Below are positions 16,607 through 23,622 of a DNA stretch of 30,867 bases, piece by piece (position 1 is the first letter of the stretch; each line of letters opens with the position of its first letter). The translations under genes and the position numbers were made by a program. Location: NCBI GenBank assembly GCA_030619685.1, contig JAUXAX010000022.1:1-30867 (forward strand). The letters are read 5' to 3'. A model generated the notes under the pieces. The model was not told the DNA's origin. It made no database searches and worked only from the letters and a program-made list of their open reading frames with translations. Source of the stretch: Dehalococcoidia bacterium. GTDB lineage: Bacteria; Chloroflexota; Dehalococcoidia; SZUA-161.

Positions 16607-16642
16607 TTGCGATAGTATACATATCGCAGTAGAATATCGCAA
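16607..16642. promoter_or_regulatory. Promoter with three TATCGCA half-sites, shared with a distant MarR gene
   Basis: Plus strand: TTGCGA (16607-16612), 17-base spacer, TAGAAT (16630-16635). The inverted repeat TGCGATA (16608-16614) / TATCGCA (16622-16628) covers the -35 and spacer, and a third half-site TATCGCAA lies at 16635-16642. On the minus strand the same element reads TTGCGA-17-TATACT, so it could fire both ways. An almost identical arrangement precedes the MarR gene at 26434. Confidence 0.72.
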
Positions 16643-16652
16643 GGGGGTTGAG

Positions 16653-18230
16653 ATGGGCAGATTTAGTTTCTCAGACAATGCAGTAATACTGTTCGGGATG
16701 CAAATTTACACACCTCTACGAGCCATTGTGGAATTATGTGCCAACTCATATGACGCGGATGCCGAGGAAGTGCGTATTCTATATGACAAGGATACGCGGA
16801 CGCTCAAAATAATCGACGACGGCAATGGCATGAACAAACAGGACTTGGACGCCATGGTCTTATTATGCTCATCGCTGAAGATAACAGAGGGAACTATCGG
16901 GGAGTCACCCAAAAAGAAGAGAAAGTATCTGGGGTGGTTTGGTATTGGAATCATCTCTTTTCTCACAATCGGACCGAAACTCACTGTCTTTTCTAAGAAG
17001 AATGGCTTTGAAGGCGTAACCGTCGTGTTGGAACGCAAGGGTGACAACGAAGTGGAAATAGGTGATATTGAACCATGGGAGCCTAGCTTTAGTGATGGAA
17101 AATCTTGTGGTACTACGCTCCAGATAGAGGACGTTTATATAAAGGTACATAATATAATGAACCTTGAGTTGCTAACACCCAAATTGGCTACTCTGCCCTT
17201 GTCAAACGACTTCAAAATCCACTTTGGTCGCCAGAGCATATTAGAAATGAAAGAAAATTACGAAGATGAGAGCAAATTTGAGACAACTTCGATTAGCATT
17301 CCAATTGAGGGACTTGAGGAGGAACTAAAAGGAAGAATATATGTACGAAGACCAGAGCAGGAATATTTCCCCATAATCAGGCCCGAAGACAGAGGGATCT
17401 ATGTCCGAATACATGGGAGGATTATCGAAAAGGACATCCTCAAAGAGTTTGAAAATGAACTACAGAATTTCAGGTCTTTATATGCAAGGTTGAGGGGAGT
17501 TATCGAAGGTGACATTCTCGCCAAGGACCTGCTTGCAACAAGGGCAGATTTCTCATTTGAAGAGACTTACCTTCCTCAAATTGTCGATACGCTCAAGCCT
17601 CAGGTTCAGAAAGCGATAGACAATTTTCTGGAAGGTAGGGCAACCATAATAGAGGAGCAGAGAGCTCAGAGAAGACAAGCGCGAGTTGACGAATCGCAAA
17701 CCAAATTGGACAACAAAAACCAGCTCTGCGAGAAACTCGGCCTCAGATTCACATTCGCTCCGCAGAACGAAGCTGAGACCGTCATATTAGCAAGTCAATG
17801 TGTGCAGACGGGTATACTCAGCTTCAACATCGTAAGTCAGAAGTATAACGACCAATATGATTGGGTAGTTCTTTGGGATAAGGATCGCCAAGAAAGAGCT
17901 AATTATCTAGTACTGGTTGAAGTTGAACATCTCCTACAAAACTTCTTCAAACACGGGCACAATCTTAGCGAAATATTTGACCTGTTGTGTTGGGACTACC
18001 AAGAAGCTGCCGTCAACTCTGAAGCTGAAAAATACAAATTGAGAATGAAAAACGTAACCGAAGTCGCCCTTGTAGATCCTGACCCAGCTAGAGCCTCAAA
18101 GACAAATCACCAAATGGAAATACTATATCGATACATCGATCCAGATTCACCCGATAATAAGGAAATAACACACCATATCCGCGTCTACTGCCTGAGGAAG
18201 ATTATCGAAGACGCAGCAGAGAAATCCTAG
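16653..18230 (+). CDS. GHKL-type ATPase with nuclease-like C-terminal domain; candidate defence gene
   Basis: A 525-residue protein. The N-terminus is a GHKL (Hsp90/MutL/MORC) ATPase: ELCANSYDADA (27-37, Mg-binding Asn N31), IIDDGNGM (53-60), GWFGIGI (94-100). A transducer-like region follows (about 215-320) with RATIIEEQRAQRRQARVDE as a charged helix. The C-terminal 150 residues carry NEAETVILA (372-380), YDWVVLWD (402-409), LVEVEH (421-426) and FFKHGHNLSEIFDLLCWDY (431-449). This order recalls PD-(D/E)xK-like domains in which a strand with an acidic pair is followed by a His-rich helix and CWD. The ExK Lys is Glu here, so cleavage is uncertain. The AT-rich codon use differs from neighbours, suggesting transfer. 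AAGGGGG precedes ATG 16653. No methylase or helicase partner is adjacent. Confidence 0.72.
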   Translation: MGRFSFSDNAVILFGMQIYTPLRAIVELCANSYDADAEEVRILYDKDTRTLKIIDDGNGMNKQDLDAMVLLCSSLKITEGTIGESPKKKRKYLGWFGIGIISFLTIGPKLTVFSKKNGFEGVTVVLERKGDNEVEIGDIEPWEPSFSDGKSCGTTLQIEDVYIKVHNIMNLELLTPKLATLPLSNDFKIHFGRQSILEMKENYEDESKFETTSISIPIEGLEEELKGRIYVRRPEQEYFPIIRPEDRGIYVRIHGRIIEKDILKEFENELQNFRSLYARLRGVIEGDILAKDLLATRADFSFEETYLPQIVDTLKPQVQKAIDNFLEGRATIIEEQRAQRRQARVDESQTKLDNKNQLCEKLGLRFTFAPQNEAETVILASQCVQTGILSFNIVSQKYNDQYDWVVLWDKDRQERANYLVLVEVEHLLQNFFKHGHNLSEIFDLLCWDYQEAAVNSEAEKYKLRMKNVTEVALVDPDPARASKTNHQMEILYRYIDPDSPDNKEITHHIRVYCLRKIIEDAAEKS

Positions 18231-18453
18231 TGCATGCTCCTTACCCTCATGTTAGCAAGCTCAAGCCCCGGTAGCCCAACTGGGAAATATTTTGTTGTGT
18301 TGCGGTCTTCATTCAGGGTACGCCTAATAGATTTGCGGGTTACGCCATAGCCGCTTGCTTGACCCAAGTCACGCCAGGAGTAAATGTCGGTCAGGCCAGG
18401 ATTTCACAAGAGACTACAATTTTCCGACTGCCCTCTGATTCCCCAAGCGAAAG
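18231..18453. other. Non-coding gap after the GHKL ATPase gene
   Basis: No gene, clear terminator or known RNA is seen in these 223 bases. The sequence leads directly into the first copy of the 94-bp repeat. Confidence 0.4.
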
Positions 18454-18546
18454 AACCGTTTTCGGATGCTCCCCCCACGTCACAGAGGATAGCCACACCC
18501 AAGCACGTAGAGCCCTCAGAACCGGCTTCTCAGGGGCTCAGAGGTG
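18454..18546 (+). repeat. 94-bp direct repeat, copy 1
   Basis: The copy runs from AACCGTTTTCGGATGCT to GGGGCTCAGAGGTG. It matches copy 2 at 19089-19183 except for a two-base length difference in the C-run and very few substitutions. A stem GAGCCC (18510-18515) / GGGCTC (18534-18539) with inner AGAA/TTCT pairing can form in both copies, so a structured RNA or protein-binding site is possible. Confidence 0.85.
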
Positions 18547-18601
18547 AATGACCGGCCGATGCCTATCAAACTGATTTACAACCTGACTTGCGAGAAAAGT
18601 A

Positions 18602-18630
18602 TTGACAAAGTCTCAATAAAGGACTAAATT
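18602..18630 (+). promoter_or_regulatory. Promoter of the ACT-domain gene
   Basis: TTGACA at 18602-18607 and TAAATT at 18625-18630, spacer 17. It lies 58 bases before the start codon, just after repeat copy 1. Confidence 0.7.
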
Positions 18631-18688
18631 TTAACGCCAACAGTTGAAATGGAAAATCCCCGCATGCCAAGAAGAAAGGAGGAGCGAA

Positions 18689-19057
18689 ATGGCCAAGGAC
18701 CTTACCGTCATTTTAGAAGACCGCCCGGGTACGCTAGCTGACGTGGGTGAGGCCCTGGGGAAGGCCGGCATCAACATTGAAGGGTGTTGTGGGTTTTCCC
18801 GCGAGGGCAAGGGAGTTATGCACATTTTGGTAGAGGACGCTGCCGCTGCCCGGCGAGAGCTGCAACAGGTCGGCCTTGAGGTGCGTGGCGAGCGGGAGGT
18901 CTTGGTCTCGAAAGTGGAGGACCGCCCAGGGGTAATAGGGGATGTTACCCGCCGCATATCCAAAGCGGGGGTCAATATCGACCTGATTTACATGGCCACG
19001 AATACCCGACTGGTTATCGGCGCCGATGACCTGGACAGGGCCCGCACCGCCCTCTAG
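18689..19057 (+). CDS. Tandem ACT-domain protein
   Basis: A 122-residue protein made of two ACT-like units. Unit one: DLTVILEDRPGTLADVGEAL then AGINIEGCCGF. Unit two: LVSKVEDRPGVIGDVTRRIS then AGVNIDLIYMA. The DRPG(T/V)(L/I) turn and (I/V)NI strand are hallmarks of small-molecule (often amino-acid) binding ACT domains. There is no catalytic domain, so it is probably a ligand-sensing regulator or subunit. A strong AAAGGAGG site precedes ATG 18689. The gene stands alone between two copies of a 94-bp repeat. The ligand is unknown. Confidence 0.85.
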   Translation: MAKDLTVILEDRPGTLADVGEALGKAGINIEGCCGFSREGKGVMHILVEDAAAARRELQQVGLEVRGEREVLVSKVEDRPGVIGDVTRRISKAGVNIDLIYMATNTRLVIGADDLDRARTAL

Positions 19058-19088
19058 CGTGGCAACGCGGTGCCAAACCAGGCCAAAC

Positions 19089-19183
19089 AACCGTTTTCGG
19101 ATGCTACCCTCCCACGTCACAGAGGATAGCCACACCCAAGCACGTAGAGCCCTCAGAACCGGCTTCTCCGGGGCTCAGAGGTG
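19089..19183 (+). repeat. 94-bp direct repeat, copy 2
   Basis: Second copy, on the far side of the ACT gene in the same orientation. It is directly followed by a perfect TATAAT (19185-19190) that copy 1 lacks, so this copy may supply the upstream part of the promoter for the next small gene. The stem GAGCCC/GGGCTC is conserved. Confidence 0.85.
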
Positions 19184-19250
19184 GTATAATGGTGCTACTG
19201 GCACAGAAGGCGGATAAATCATATTCAAGAAGTGAAAGAAGGTGGTTAAC

Positions 19251-19442
19251 ATGACAGAGAATGCCCAAAGAGCCATTCTTTTTCTACTATTTGCAGTAGG
19301 ACTCATACTACTCATAGTAGGGGCGACGACATCTGCATATTCTACCATCACAGGTGTTATTATTTTTCTTTGTTTCTTGCTCGGTAGCGGAGTACTTAGA
19401 AGATGGTGGGGCCTTAAGAGAAAGAAAACTGAGGGGCCTTAA
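19251..19442 (+). CDS. Small two-helix membrane protein
   Basis: A 63-residue protein with two hydrophobic helices, AILFLLFAVGLILLIVGATT and TITGVIIFLCFLLGSGVL. A strongly basic tail follows (RRWWGLKRKKTEG), placing both ends in the cytoplasm by the positive-inside rule. ATG 19251 is chosen over GTG 19242 because an AAGGTGG site sits at the right distance. No family was recognised and the function is unknown. Confidence 0.62.
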   Translation: MTENAQRAILFLLFAVGLILLIVGATTSAYSTITGVIIFLCFLLGSGVLRRWWGLKRKKTEGP

Positions 19443-19783
19443 AAGAAGGAAATCTCACTAACACTCTCCACCACTACCCCTTCTGAATCTTCTCGCAATT
19501 ACACCATAGATATGTCTGTGGGGGTGCAAATGCGAGAAAGTCTAACTGCCACAGAATCTCCCGAATTGTCCTGCGCGCTAATTTGTAACAATTTTTGAAT
19601 GTCTTCTTAATGGATTTGTAATCTCATATGCTTACAATCAAATCATAAATCACCAGGAGGCGGAGGATATAATACGTCCTCCCCACTATTTCAATGTACA
19701 AACAAATTGACTCTGTCACCTGCCTCACGGATGCAGCAATTTGTTGATTGACAACACAAGCAATATGAGAAGGAGCCTTTGGT
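19443..19783. other. Non-coding gap with one hairpin
   Basis: Nothing coding is evident in these 341 bases. A stem GGAGGA (19662-19667) / TCCTCC (19677-19682) flanks an AT-rich loop. The region just before the next gene supplies its ribosome-binding site. Confidence 0.4.
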
Positions 19784-19972
19784 ATGACCAGGACTAGTAC
19801 AGTTGATTCGGAGATTACGGGGAGTGCTATCGAGGGGGAAACAATCAAGCTTAGTTGTCCGATTTGCTATGCTAAGACAACAGGCTCTGAACCCATGCTC
19901 AAGCACTTAGCTGTAAAACATCAAATAAGCAAACGACAGGCCAAATTCCTCACTCAGAAGCTGGTTGAGTGA
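19784..19972 (+). CDS. Single C2H2 zinc-finger mini-protein
   Basis: A 62-residue protein with one classical C2H2 finger: C25 and C28 (CPIC), H41 and H46, that is Cx2C-x12-Hx4H. A basic C-terminal helix KRQAKFLTQKLVE follows. A GAAGGAG site lies before ATG 19784. Bacterial C2H2 mini-proteins (MucR/Ros-type or archaeal-like) usually bind DNA. This one has no Ros-like extension and may be of mobile-element or archaeal origin. The target is unknown. Confidence 0.68.
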   Translation: MTRTSTVDSEITGSAIEGETIKLSCPICYAKTTGSEPMLKHLAVKHQISKRQAKFLTQKLVE

Positions 19973-20466
19973 AGGCAGGGAGGTCTAGACCACGTCCTCT
20001 TCGCTCAGTTGGGTTTCAGCGCAAGAAGACATTGATTTGATAAAGGTATTAATCTTACATCTTATGGTATGTATAGTCCCCTTCCGGGTTGGCTTGTAGG
20101 CGATAACGAGGGGGAAGGTCAGCGGGTCGCTTACAACCCTAGCGGATTGCGTAGCATAGTCTGGTAAGTGCTAGAATCATATCATAACCAATCCTCCTAG
20201 CCTGCCTTTCAAGAGCATTATGCAGCATGGTCCCACAGATAGTACGTATACACAACCAACCAGGAGAGAGACCCCCCCCTGCCTTTCTTTTCTCTATATA
20301 TTTAGATAGCTAGGGCCTAGGCAGAGAAACCCCTCAGATTTTGACTACAGGGCTTCTGACATCCTCCTCTACCTCACTCCCGGGTTATCGAGCGGACTGA
20401 ATCTCCGATGAGCATTTATGGCATCGTCAGCATTGAGGCTCTGCAAGTACGGATTTAGCTTCAAAG
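19973..20466. other. Non-coding gap upstream of tRNA-Val
   Basis: No gene is supported in these 494 bases. The stretch around 20347-20370 (GGGCTTCTGACATCCTCC) looks like sequence often found at IS200/IS605 ends, but no transposase is near, so it is only a weak hint. Confidence 0.35.
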
Positions 20467-20539
20467 TGGGCGGTACTGGACTTGAACCAGTGACCTCTTG
20501 CGTGTGAAGCAAGCGCTCTAACCACTGAGCTAACCGCCC
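20467..20539 (-). tRNA. tRNA-Val (CAC)
   Basis: A complete cloverleaf on the minus strand: acceptor GGGCGGT/ACCGCCC, D-stem GCTC/GAGC, anticodon stem CTTGC/GCAAG with loop TTCACAC (anticodon CAC), T-arm ACTGG-TTCAAGT-CCAGT, discriminator A. CCA is not encoded. Its 5' end faces the integrase gene 52 bases away. Confidence 0.95.
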
Positions 20540-20558
20540 CAAATCAAAGCTATTTTAG

Positions 20559-20586
20559 CCCCCAAAATACATATTGTAAAGGGGGG
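20559..20586 (+). promoter_or_regulatory. Possible ribosome-binding-site hairpin before recombinase 1
   Basis: CCCCC at 20559-20563 can pair with the G-run at 20581-20586, which is the only Shine-Dalgarno sequence of the TTG-start recombinase gene. This could keep translation low. Confidence 0.35.
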
Positions 20587-20591
20587 AGCGC

Positions 20592-21686
20592 TTGCTTAGT
20601 CAATCTTTGTGCAACATCGAACAGCAGGCACACGTGCCATCCGCCAACGACCTGGCGGCACTGGTCCAGGGCTACCGGCTTTGCGCCAGAACCGAGGGCA
20701 AGAGCGACCGGACCATAGCCATCGTCGCCAACAGCGTCACTTACCTCGATAGATTCCTCTCCTCCGAAGGCCTTCCCACCACTGCAACCGCGATCGGGCC
20801 AATGGAGCTCAGGGCCTTCATCCTACACCTGCAGCAGAAGAGGTGTTTCAGCGGCCATCCCTTAAACAGGGCTTTGGAGAGGGGCCTTTCCGGTCACACC
20901 ATAAACTGCTACCTGCGCTCCACCAGGGCCTTCTGGTCCTGGCTTGTCTCCGAGGGGTTCGTCGACGCAAACCCGTTTGTCAAGCTGAGATTGCCCAGAG
21001 CCCCGCAAAAGGTCATCCCCACGTTTTCCGACCTTCAGCTCCAGCAGTTACTGGCCGTCATCGACACCTCCACCGCGGGGGGCTACCGGGACCAGGCGAT
21101 AATCCTCACCCTCCTCGATACCGCGCTGAGGGTCTCCGAGCTGGCAAGCGCCACGCTCGACAACCTGTGGCTCGAGGACGGAGTAATCAGGATCATGGGC
21201 AAGGGATGCAAGGAGAGGTTCGTCCCCATCGGCAGGAGGGTGCAGCGCGTCCTGTGGCGCTACATATCTAGGTATCGCCCCCAGTCAGCGCAGCCTAACT
21301 GCGACCTTCTCTTCCTCACCGTTGGCGGCATGCCGATGACCAAGGACCGCATCGACAAGATGATGGCCCGCCACGGCCGGAAGGCTGGCGTAAAGGGGGT
21401 CAGGTGCTCGCCGCATACCCTGCGTCACACCGCGTCCATCAGGTTCCTGAGGAACGGTGGGGACGTCTTCAGCCTGCAGCGGATGCTGGGGCACTCAAGC
21501 TTGGAGATGACCAGGCGCTACTGCCAGGTGGCCGACATAGATGTCAAGAACGCCCACGTAACGGCGAGCCCGGTGGACAACCTAGCATTGAAGCCAGGTC
21601 GAGCCAGTGTCCCACCCAGCCACCAATCCTATTCGCCGGCCATGCACCCGGGAAGACGACCGATGTGCAACCTGAGGGGCCGCTAG
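20592..21686 (+). CDS. Tyrosine recombinase 1 (XerC/D-like integrase)
   Basis: A 364-residue phage-integrase family protein. The N-terminal SAM-like core-binding domain (about 20-120) includes GLSGHTINCYLRSTRAFWSW. The catalytic domain has all key residues: Arg in DTALRVSELA, Lys in MGKGCKER, SPHTLRHTASI (HxxR), LGHSSLEM and the nucleophile in TRRYCQV. It starts at TTG 20592 after a G-run, and the C-terminus extends about 35 residues beyond the usual end. It is clearly paralogous to the recombinase at 22446 (shared EGKS..TIA, RCSPHTLRHTA, RNGGD). It lies next to tRNA-Val and probably belongs to an integrated element. Confidence 0.93.
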   Translation: MLSQSLCNIEQQAHVPSANDLAALVQGYRLCARTEGKSDRTIAIVANSVTYLDRFLSSEGLPTTATAIGPMELRAFILHLQQKRCFSGHPLNRALERGLSGHTINCYLRSTRAFWSWLVSEGFVDANPFVKLRLPRAPQKVIPTFSDLQLQQLLAVIDTSTAGGYRDQAIILTLLDTALRVSELASATLDNLWLEDGVIRIMGKGCKERFVPIGRRVQRVLWRYISRYRPQSAQPNCDLLFLTVGGMPMTKDRIDKMMARHGRKAGVKGVRCSPHTLRHTASIRFLRNGGDVFSLQRMLGHSSLEMTRRYCQVADIDVKNAHVTASPVDNLALKPGRASVPPSHQSYSPAMHPGRRPMCNLRGR

Positions 21687-21895
21687 CATCCCCGAAGGAC
21701 AAGGCCCACACCAGCGGCGCCGGCAAGGGTGAGCAGTATGCCGGCACGTAGAGGCGTATGAATGCCCGCCACTAGGCAGTGCATGACTCCGCGAACCGGT
21801 CCTGTGTACACACGAGAGCATCAGCCCATGCTCAACCGGCATATGTATTTTCACGCCCAGCTGGGAAAAAAGGCATATGACTGGGTCTGGTGCTA

Positions 21896-21938
21896 TTGAC
21901 AACTCCGAAATTTCGTGATAATCTTTTGGGGAAATTTC
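21896..21938 (+). promoter_or_regulatory. Promoter with paired GAAATTTC palindromes
   Basis: TTGACA (21896-21901), spacer 17, TAATCT (21919-21924). Two copies of the palindrome GAAATTTC lie at 21907-21914 and 21931-21938, either side of the -10, with starts 24 bases apart. They look like operators for an element regulator. Confidence 0.7.
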
Positions 21939-21960
21939 AATCGACATTTATGGGGGTGCC

Positions 21961-22290
21961 ATGACGGAATCACGGCAGAGGCCAATATCGGTTACCAGCC
22001 GCGATCGAGAAGCGCTTGACCGCCATAAAAGGCGCTACGAGGATGCCACTGGGGAACCGACAGACTGGGGCTCATTCTTGGGAACAATTGCCCTGCTAGG
22101 CCTGGCCGCGGCCGGTATTTACCGCCTGGCCACAGCCAGAAGGCGATCGCCGCAGACGGTTGACGTTGAGTGTTGCTGGTGCCAGAGCACCTTCCTCATG
22201 GTCGTGCCTCTGGAGACAGGCAGGGCGATTTACACGACGTGCCCGGCGTGCGACGCGGAGCTGGTGGTAGATCTTGGCGCTGAACGCTAG
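21961..22290 (+). CDS. Small membrane-anchored zinc-ribbon protein
   Basis: A 109-residue protein with a charged N-terminus, one hydrophobic segment (FLGTIALLGLAAAGIYRLA, about 39-57), then a basic stretch and a two-knuckle zinc ribbon ECCWCQSTF ... YTTCPACDAEL. A GGGGGTG site precedes ATG 21961, and a good promoter lies upstream. It sits between the two recombinase genes. No named family was recognised; membrane-anchored zinc ribbons of this size are common in mobile elements and of unknown role. Confidence 0.68.
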   Translation: MTESRQRPISVTSRDREALDRHKRRYEDATGEPTDWGSFLGTIALLGLAAAGIYRLATARRRSPQTVDVECCWCQSTFLMVVPLETGRAIYTTCPACDAELVVDLGAER

Positions 22291-22445
22291 AAGATAAGAA
22301 ATGCTGGCGGCGGGTGCTGCTACACCCACCGCCCCTGGGTAACGAAATGGGTACCGCCCCGATTCCGCACCCTATGTTTGATTTTAGCATAATGAAAATA
22401 AGGATGCCAGGCCAGTGCTGGATGACAAAGGGAAGCAAGTAATCA

Positions 22446-23447
22446 ATGGACGCTACGTATATTGGCACTAAGACGGACCTCGAGTTCCTCGTGCAGATTT
22501 ACAGGCTCTGCGCTCAGGCCGAGGGAAAGAGCAGTTCCACCATCGCACTTGTGGAGTTCGCCGTCCGCTGCTTGGCAACTTTCCTGAAGGCCAACAATAT
22601 GCCGACGGACATCGGGGAGATCGGCCCGCAGCACCTACGAGGCTTCAGCCTAGACCTCCTGAGCCGCCAGCGATTCGCGGCCCACACCTTCACCAAGCCT
22701 CAAGCGGGGCATCTATCAGGCCATACCATAAACGGATATCTCAGGGCGATACGAGCCTTTTGGTCCTGGGCTGCGGCCGAGGGCTTTATCGATGAGAATC
22801 CCTTCTCCACATTCAAGATACCAAAAGCGCCCAAGCGCGTGATCCCTGCCCTCTCCGCTGAGCAGCTTGTAAGCCTGATTGAGGCGATCGACGTCTCCAC
22901 ACCGCAGGGGTATAGAGACTATGCCGTGGTCCTGCTGCTGGCGGACACCGGCCTCAGGGTGTCGGAGCTGACCGGCCTGAAACTTGATGATGTCGACCTG
23001 GAGAGGAGGGTGCTAAAGGTGTGGGGGAAGGGCGCCAAGGAAAGGATGGTGCCCTTTGGGGTCAGGGCCCAGCGGGCTCTGCTTTTCTATGCCAACTTCT
23101 ACCGCCCGGAGCCGGCAATCCCTCTCATCCAAGAATTCTTTCTCACTGAGGCCGGCCAGCCGCTGAAAAAGCGGCGGGTCGAGGCCCTGGTGAAGCGCTA
23201 CGGCCGTAAGGCGGGAATAACCGGCATAAGGTGCTCGCCTCACACCTTACGTCACACGGCAGCCGTGATGTATATCAGGAATGGCGGGGACATCTTCACC
23301 CTTCAGCAGATCCTGGGCCATAACACACTGGAGATAGTCAGGCTATACGTCAACCTAGCCCAAAGCGACATCGAGGCCGCCCATAGAAAGTACTCTCCGG
23401 CCGATAATCTGGAGCTCAAGGCGCCCAGGGCCAAGCGCCCTAGGTAA
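22446..23447 (+). CDS. Tyrosine recombinase 2 (XerC/D-like integrase)
   Basis: A 333-residue paralogue of recombinase 1. It has the same core-binding domain (GHLSGHTINGYLRAIRAFWS) and complete catalytic residues: Arg in DTGLRVSELTGL, Lys in GKGAKERM, CSPHTLRHTAAV, LGHNTLEI and the nucleophile in VRLYVNL. The ATG 22446 has only a weak GGGAAG site. Two related recombinases in tandem suggest an element using a heterodimeric recombinase (XerC/XerD-like); RIT elements have three, and no third is seen. The stop is followed within two bases by the long frame leading into the iteron region. Confidence 0.93.
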   Translation: MDATYIGTKTDLEFLVQIYRLCAQAEGKSSSTIALVEFAVRCLATFLKANNMPTDIGEIGPQHLRGFSLDLLSRQRFAAHTFTKPQAGHLSGHTINGYLRAIRAFWSWAAAEGFIDENPFSTFKIPKAPKRVIPALSAEQLVSLIEAIDVSTPQGYRDYAVVLLLADTGLRVSELTGLKLDDVDLERRVLKVWGKGAKERMVPFGVRAQRALLFYANFYRPEPAIPLIQEFFLTEAGQPLKKRRVEALVKRYGRKAGITGIRCSPHTLRHTAAVMYIRNGGDIFTLQQILGHNTLEIVRLYVNLAQSDIEAAHRKYSPADNLELKAPRAKRPR

Positions 23448-23490
23448 CGTGGGTGGCGCCTTTAGAGATCACCATCCCTACCGGATCACG

Positions 23491-23580
23491 GTTCATGGAG
23501 GTCTAAATCATTCGCCTATCGTTCAAGTGCCGTTCACCTCCTGTTCAAGGGTTAGTTCAACTAAACGTTCACAGCGTTCA
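23491..23580 (+). repeat. Seven GTTCA iterons, mostly 11-12 bp apart
   Basis: GTTCA occurs at 23491, 23521, 23532, 23543, 23555, 23567 and 23576. The spacing from the second copy on is 11, 11, 12, 12 and 9 bases, about one helical turn, so the copies lie on one DNA face. The fifth is within the palindrome TTAGTT-C-AACTAA. The array ends 42 bases before the start of a DNA-binding coiled-coil protein, a layout typical of autoregulatory or partition iterons. Confidence 0.75.
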
Positions 23581-23622
23581 GATGCACCGGTAAGAAAACG
23601 CAAATTTTTATGGGAGGTATCC

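Noticed and set aside
20340..20400. Left-over end of an IS200/IS605 element
   Set aside because: The GGCTTCTGACATCCTCC stretch is suggestive, but there is no TnpA, TnpB or second end nearby.
20467..20592. tRNA-Val as the integration site of the recombinase island
   Set aside because: Integration normally uses the 3' end of a tRNA. Here the island lies beyond its 5' end, and no duplicated tRNA-Val piece was found further right.
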